Source: Candidatus Hydrogenedentota bacterium (lineage in GTDB: Bacteria > Hydrogenedentota > Hydrogenedentia > Hydrogenedentales > SLHB01). From it: a stretch of 8,836 nucleotides of DNA. The notes under the pieces are model-generated. The model was given only the letters and a program-made list of their open reading frames with translations. It had not been told where the DNA came from and ran no database searches. Every line of letters starts with the position of its first letter. Positions within the stretch are counted from its first letter, which is position 1. Of the stretch, positions 5,587 through 8,836 are shown piece after piece. Both the position numbers and the translations under genes were made by a program. The stretch is taken from positions 1 to 8,836 of the forward strand of contig DAOLNV010000138.1 in assembly GCA_035416745.1 (NCBI GenBank), read 5' to 3'.

Positions 5587-8298
5587 ATGCGGAACGCCAT
5601 TCTCAGGTTTACACTGGCAGGCGTCCTTATCCTGAGCGCCGCCGCGTCCACGCTGGCGCAGGAAACCGACCCCATTGCCGTCTTGAAGTCCGATGCCGAC
5701 CTGAAAGCCAAGCAAGATGCCTGTATCAAGTTGTCCGTCTACGGGGGAACCGAGGCCATCCCTGTTCTGGAGGCCATGCTTACCAACGAGGAACTTTCGC
5801 ACATGGCGCGTTACGCCCTCGAGCCCATGCCGTTCCCCGAGGCGGATGCGGCCCTGCGCAATGCCCTCGCCAAGACCAGCGGCGCGCTGAAAGTGGGCAT
5901 CATGAACTCGCTGGCGTATCGCGGGGATACCGAGTGCGTGCCCGCGCTCATCGCCGCGATGTCGGAGAGCGACCCCATCGTGGTTCAGGAAGCCGCGCGC
6001 GCGCTTGGCGTTATCGCCACGTCCGAAGGAGCCGCCGCTTTGACCGCCGCTCTTCCTCAGGCCGATGCCGCTTCGGGCAACCTCCACGCTGTTTTCGACG
6101 GGACATTGCGCTGTGCCGAGGCGTTCCTCGTCAAGGGCAGCAAGGCCGACGCCGTCGCGCTGTATGACCGTCTGCGCCAAGTGCCCAATGCCGCCCAAGA
6201 GGACCGCGGCGCCGCCTTGCGCGGCGCGGTGGTTGCGCGCGGACCGCAGGAAGGCCTGCCGCTCCTCATCGAAGCCGTGCGCGGAGAAGACGAAGCGGTG
6301 TTTGCCGCGGCCCTGCGCACCGCTCGCGAAATGGACGGCGGCGACCCGGTGACGGCCGCACTGGCCGAAGCCCTGCCCGCGTTGACCCCCGAGCGCAAGG
6401 TCGCGCTCATGCAGACCCTCGGCGATCGCGGCGGGAGCGCCGCCGGACCGGCGCTGCTGACCGAAGCGCAGGCGGGCCCTGAAGAGGTCCGCATCGCAGC
6501 CGTCAACGCGCTGACCCGTCTTGCGCATACCCCGGCGCTGCTCCTCATCGCCCAGCTGGCAAGCGCCGAAGACAGCCCGTTGACCCAGGCCGCCCGCAAC
6601 GCCTTAGCCTACTTCCCCAACAAAGAGGGCGACGCAGTGCTCGTGTCCATGCTCGATAATCCCGAGCCGGCCGCGCGGCGCGTGGCCGTCGAGTTGATCG
6701 GCAAGGGCGGACTGCCCGAGCCCGTCGGCCCGTTGATGAATGTCGCCGAGAAGGATGCGGACCAGACCGTGCGTCTGGCCGCGCTGACGGCCCTCGAAAA
6801 CCTCGCCGGCATCCCCGAGATGCCGCGTCTTCTGGCCATTCTTCGCAATGCGAAGGCGCCGGAGGAAATGGAAAGCGCCGAGAACACGCTGCGTGCCGTC
6901 GTGGACCGTGAACGCAAGCCCACGAGCGCCGGCATCGTCGTTCAGAAGGCGTTGTACGGCGATCTGCCGGGTGGCGCGCCGACCGACGTCACCGAGAAGG
7001 TGGCCGAGATGGTCGCCTCGGGCGCCATGGCCATCAGCGCGTCCAACGCCAATTTCGGCGACACGGCGCACGGTGTCGTCAAACAGTTGCGCATCGATTA
7101 CACGGCTAACGGCGTGGCCCACAGCAAAACGGTGACGGAAGGCCAGTCTTTGAACCTGACCGCCGTATCAATCCCCCCCGCCATCGTGGACGCCTTCTCC
7201 GCCGCTTTCGATCAGGCAAAGGGGCAAGCGCCGGCGACCGCGCTCGCGCTGTTGCGTCTGATGGGCGCCACGGGAAGCCCGAAAGCCCTCGAAACGGTCC
7301 GCGCCGCGGCGGCCCAGGGCGAAGGCGAGGTCAAACAGACCTCCGAACGGGTTCTGTGCGACTGGCCGACCCCCGTTGCCCTGCCCGTCGTCATGGAGAT
7401 GGCCAAGACCGCCCCGGACGCCACGCTCAAGGTGCTCGCGTTGCGCGGCGCCGTGCGAATGCTCAAAGAAAGCGAGGCTACACCAGCCGAACGCCTCGAA
7501 CAACTCACCGCGCTGATGGCGCTCGCCTCGAATGCCGACGAAAAGAAGCAGGTCCTGAGCGGACTGGCCGCCGCACCCAGCCTCGAAGCCCTCGATATGG
7601 TCTTTGCGCAGTTCGCCGATGAGGCCGTGCGGCCGGAAGCCGTACAGGCCGCGATCGCTATCGCGCAAGGTTTGGGCGGCGCCGCTCGCGAAGATGCCTC
7701 CATCTTCAACGGCAAGGACCTCACCGGATGGTCCGGGACCGGCAATTACTGGCGCGTCGAAGACGGCGCTATCGTGGGCCAGAGCACCGAGCAAGTCCCG
7801 GATACGGCCTACCTGTGGTCGGACCTCGAGGTGGGTGACTTCTACCTGTCCGCTGAGGTCATGCTCGAACCGCCCACGGCCAACTCGGGCATCCAGTTCC
7901 GCTCGAAGAAGATCGATGAGGCCGGTCACGCCCTCGGGTACCAGGGCGACATCGGACAAGACGTGTGGGGCCGCATCTACCACCAGGGCGGCCGCGGCAA
8001 ACTCGACTGGAACGGCCGTGCCGAGGAAGCCGTCAAACCGGGCGAATGGAACCGCCTCGAAATCCTGGCCGTCGGGCCCGCCATCTGGACCGCCATCAAC
8101 GGCAAGCTCGGCGTCGCCTGTCTCGACCTCGCGGGCAAAGACGAGCGCACAGGCAAGATCGCGTTCCAGATGCACGCCGGAGCGCCCCAGACGCACCGGT
8201 TCCGCAACCTGAAACTCATCCACAACCCCAAGGTCGAGCTGGGCGAACTCAAAGCCGACGCCCTGATCCCCGAACTCGCCATTCCTGTTCCTCAATGA
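5587..8298 (+). CDS. Secreted HEAT-repeat protein with C-terminal DUF1080 (3-keto-disaccharide hydrolase) domain
   Basis: This is a 903-residue multidomain protein. Residues 1-23 are a Sec signal (MRNAILRF, then a hydrophobic core, likely cut after STLA). Residues 30-445 are tandem HEAT/PBS-like helical repeats, for example ECVPALIAAM and ALGVIATSEGAAAL. Residues 449-527 are a beta-rich insert (VVQKALYGDLPGG ... DVTEKVAEMV ... FGDTAHGVVKQLRIDYTANG) that resembles the DnaJC11-type DUF3395 domain. That match is tentative. Helical repeats resume at 530-698. Residues 703-880 are a concanavalin-like DUF1080 domain with FNGKDLTGW (707-715), SGIQFRSK (767-774), GYQGDIG (784-790), GGRGKL and HRFRNLKL (870-877). 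DUF1080 is now linked to cleavage of 3-keto-glycosides. Its pairing with the exported oxidoreductase upstream fits an oxidise-then-cleave glycoside route outside the cytoplasm. The helical part may bind partners or polysaccharide. Specificity is unknown. Confidence 0.88.
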   Translation: MRNAILRFTLAGVLILSAAASTLAQETDPIAVLKSDADLKAKQDACIKLSVYGGTEAIPVLEAMLTNEELSHMARYALEPMPFPEADAALRNALAKTSGALKVGIMNSLAYRGDTECVPALIAAMSESDPIVVQEAARALGVIATSEGAAALTAALPQADAASGNLHAVFDGTLRCAEAFLVKGSKADAVALYDRLRQVPNAAQEDRGAALRGAVVARGPQEGLPLLIEAVRGEDEAVFAAALRTAREMDGGDPVTAALAEALPALTPERKVALMQTLGDRGGSAAGPALLTEAQAGPEEVRIAAVNALTRLAHTPALLLIAQLASAEDSPLTQAARNALAYFPNKEGDAVLVSMLDNPEPAARRVAVELIGKGGLPEPVGPLMNVAEKDADQTVRLAALTALENLAGIPEMPRLLAILRNAKAPEEMESAENTLRAVVDRERKPTSAGIVVQKALYGDLPGGAPTDVTEKVAEMVASGAMAISASNANFGDTAHGVVKQLRIDYTANGVAHSKTVTEGQSLNLTAVSIPPAIVDAFSAAFDQAKGQAPATALALLRLMGATGSPKALETVRAAAAQGEGEVKQTSERVLCDWPTPVALPVVMEMAKTAPDATLKVLALRGAVRMLKESEATPAERLEQLTALMALASNADEKKQVLSGLAAAPSLEALDMVFAQFADEAVRPEAVQAAIAIAQGLGGAAREDASIFNGKDLTGWSGTGNYWRVEDGAIVGQSTEQVPDTAYLWSDLEVGDFYLSAEVMLEPPTANSGIQFRSKKIDEAGHALGYQGDIGQDVWGRIYHQGGRGKLDWNGRAEEAVKPGEWNRLEILAVGPAIWTAINGKLGVACLDLAGKDERTGKIAFQMHAGAPQTHRFRNLKLIHNPKVELGELKADALIPELAIPVPQ

Positions 8299-8306
8299 CC
8301 CAAACC

Positions 8307-8347
8307 CGCCCGGCGCCGCCAGGCAACACCGCTCGCGGCGCCGGGCG
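8307..8347 (+). terminator. Perfect 13-bp stem-loop ending the oxidoreductase/HEAT operon
   Basis: CGCCCGGCGCCGC (8307-8319) is the exact reverse complement of GCGGCGCCGGGCG (8335-8347), with a 15-base loop. It begins 9 bases after the TGA stop. There is no T-tract after it (CTACGGTATG follows), so it may act as a factor-assisted terminator or protect the 3' end of the mRNA. Confidence 0.6.
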
Positions 8348-8463
8348 CTACGGTATGAATGGGGACGGCGGAGCCGTTGAAGAAGCGCGCAGACCGGCGT
8401 TTGGAGGACGAGAAGACCGAACGGAAGAAGTCCGCGGCCCCGCAAGGGAATTCTGGAGAAGGC

Positions 8464-8836
8464 ATGCAGCCAAAGCGAGCAGAGATATGCGGAGTTGCTT
8501 TCTGTTTGTTGGCGGTGGCCGTCGTAATCGCGTTCGCAACCGAATTCTATCTCAACGAACGCGCCCGTAGTCTGCTCGTGCTGTTTACAACGGCGACCTT
8601 TCCGAGTGTTGAGCGAAACGAGGTCCAGCAGCTATGCGATGCGATGGGCGGAAGGATAGATCATCAATCCTCATCCGACCTCAGAATAAGGATGTACTGG
8701 TCGTTCAGCTACAAGAATCCAGAATATCTAGATATCAGCTTTGACGAGGCCGGACATGTGAGAGGCATCAGTCTAGTGGACATAGATCGTTCTTGGGAAG
8801 AGCCTTCGATTCGGACGCACCTTATTCAAGAGACGA
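8464..8836 (+). CDS. Membrane-anchored protein of unknown function, 3' end outside window
   Basis: An open frame runs without a stop from ATG 8464 to the window edge, giving 124 complete residues. A short basic N-terminus (MQPKRAE) is followed by a hydrophobic helix at about residues 8-26 (ICGVAFCLLAVAVVIAFAT). A polar domain follows, with VERNEVQQLCDAMGGRI and YLDISFDEAGHVRGISLVDID. This suggests a single-pass anchor with the domain on the outer side. The start is chosen for GGAG at 8455-8458, 5 bases ahead. An in-frame ATG at 8359 directly follows a TGA. It would add 35 highly charged residues but lacks a good ribosome site. Codon use differs from the genes before it, with ATA, CTA, AGA and AGG present and visibly lower GC, as seen in recently acquired or weakly expressed genes. 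I do not recognise the family. Confidence 0.6.
   Translation, partial: MQPKRAEICGVAFCLLAVAVVIAFATEFYLNERARSLLVLFTTATFPSVERNEVQQLCDAMGGRIDHQSSSDLRIRMYWSFSYKNPEYLDISFDEAGHVRGISLVDIDRSWEEPSIRTHLIQET

Noticed and set aside
5101..6528. 475-codon open frame on the minus strand
   Set aside because: It lies antisense to the end of the oxidoreductase and the start of the HEAT protein, with histidine-, arginine- and glycine-rich shadow composition.
7168..8445. 425-codon open frame on the minus strand
   Set aside because: It is antisense to the HEAT/DUF1080 gene and its terminator, and shows no domain or ribosome site.
8355..8570. Plus-strand frame from ATG 8355 giving an arginine-rich peptide
   Set aside because: It has no ribosome site and low-complexity composition, and it overlaps the better-supported membrane protein frame at 8464.

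Overview
The window looks like a high-GC bacterial chromosome segment. The best guess is a Planctomycetes/Hydrogenedentes-type lineage. That rests on a prepilin-like protein with a C-terminal 'NVLYMDGHVEF' signature, a Tat-exported Gfo/Idh/MocA oxidoreductase, and a secreted HEAT-repeat protein ending in a DUF1080 (3-keto-disaccharide hydrolase) domain. These families are strongly expanded in such genomes. The assignment is inferred from protein style, not from a marker gene. No rRNA, tRNA, CRISPR array, intact insertion sequence or phage gene was seen.

Layout. (1) Positions 1-1440 hold a self-contained unit: a sigma70-like promoter, a DUF1015-family protein with an ADGHHR motif, and a hairpin terminator. 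(2) Positions 1555-2713 hold an AT-rich promoter-like stretch, a small conserved-looking protein of about 99 residues, a DnaQ-like DEDDh exonuclease 39 bases behind it, and a GC-rich hairpin shared with the converging gene. (3) Positions 2744-3801 on the minus strand hold a type II pseudopilin-like protein with a clear promoter and Shine-Dalgarno. (4) Positions 3713-4258 are a divergent control region. It holds repeated TATCC motifs, a 14-bp palindrome, the remnant of a GxxExxY (PD-(D/E)XK-like) gene with CACGGAGACAC-type repeats at its ends, and a promoter for the next operon. (5) Positions 4259-8347 are a two-gene operon, the oxidoreductase followed by the HEAT/DUF1080 protein, closed by a perfect 13-bp stem-loop. 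(6) From 8464 to the window edge runs the start of a membrane-anchored protein of unknown function, with lower GC and more rare codons.

How the genes may work together. The oxidoreductase (Tat signal) and the DUF1080 protein (Sec signal) should both act outside the cytoplasm. Together they fit an oxidise-then-cleave route for glycosides through a 3-keto-sugar intermediate. The HEAT repeats would be a scaffold or binding surface. This pathway is inferred from domain knowledge and gene order; the substrate cannot be read from the sequence. The other genes appear unrelated to it. Several long open frames antisense to, or fused upstream of, the real genes are artefacts of high GC and are not annotated.
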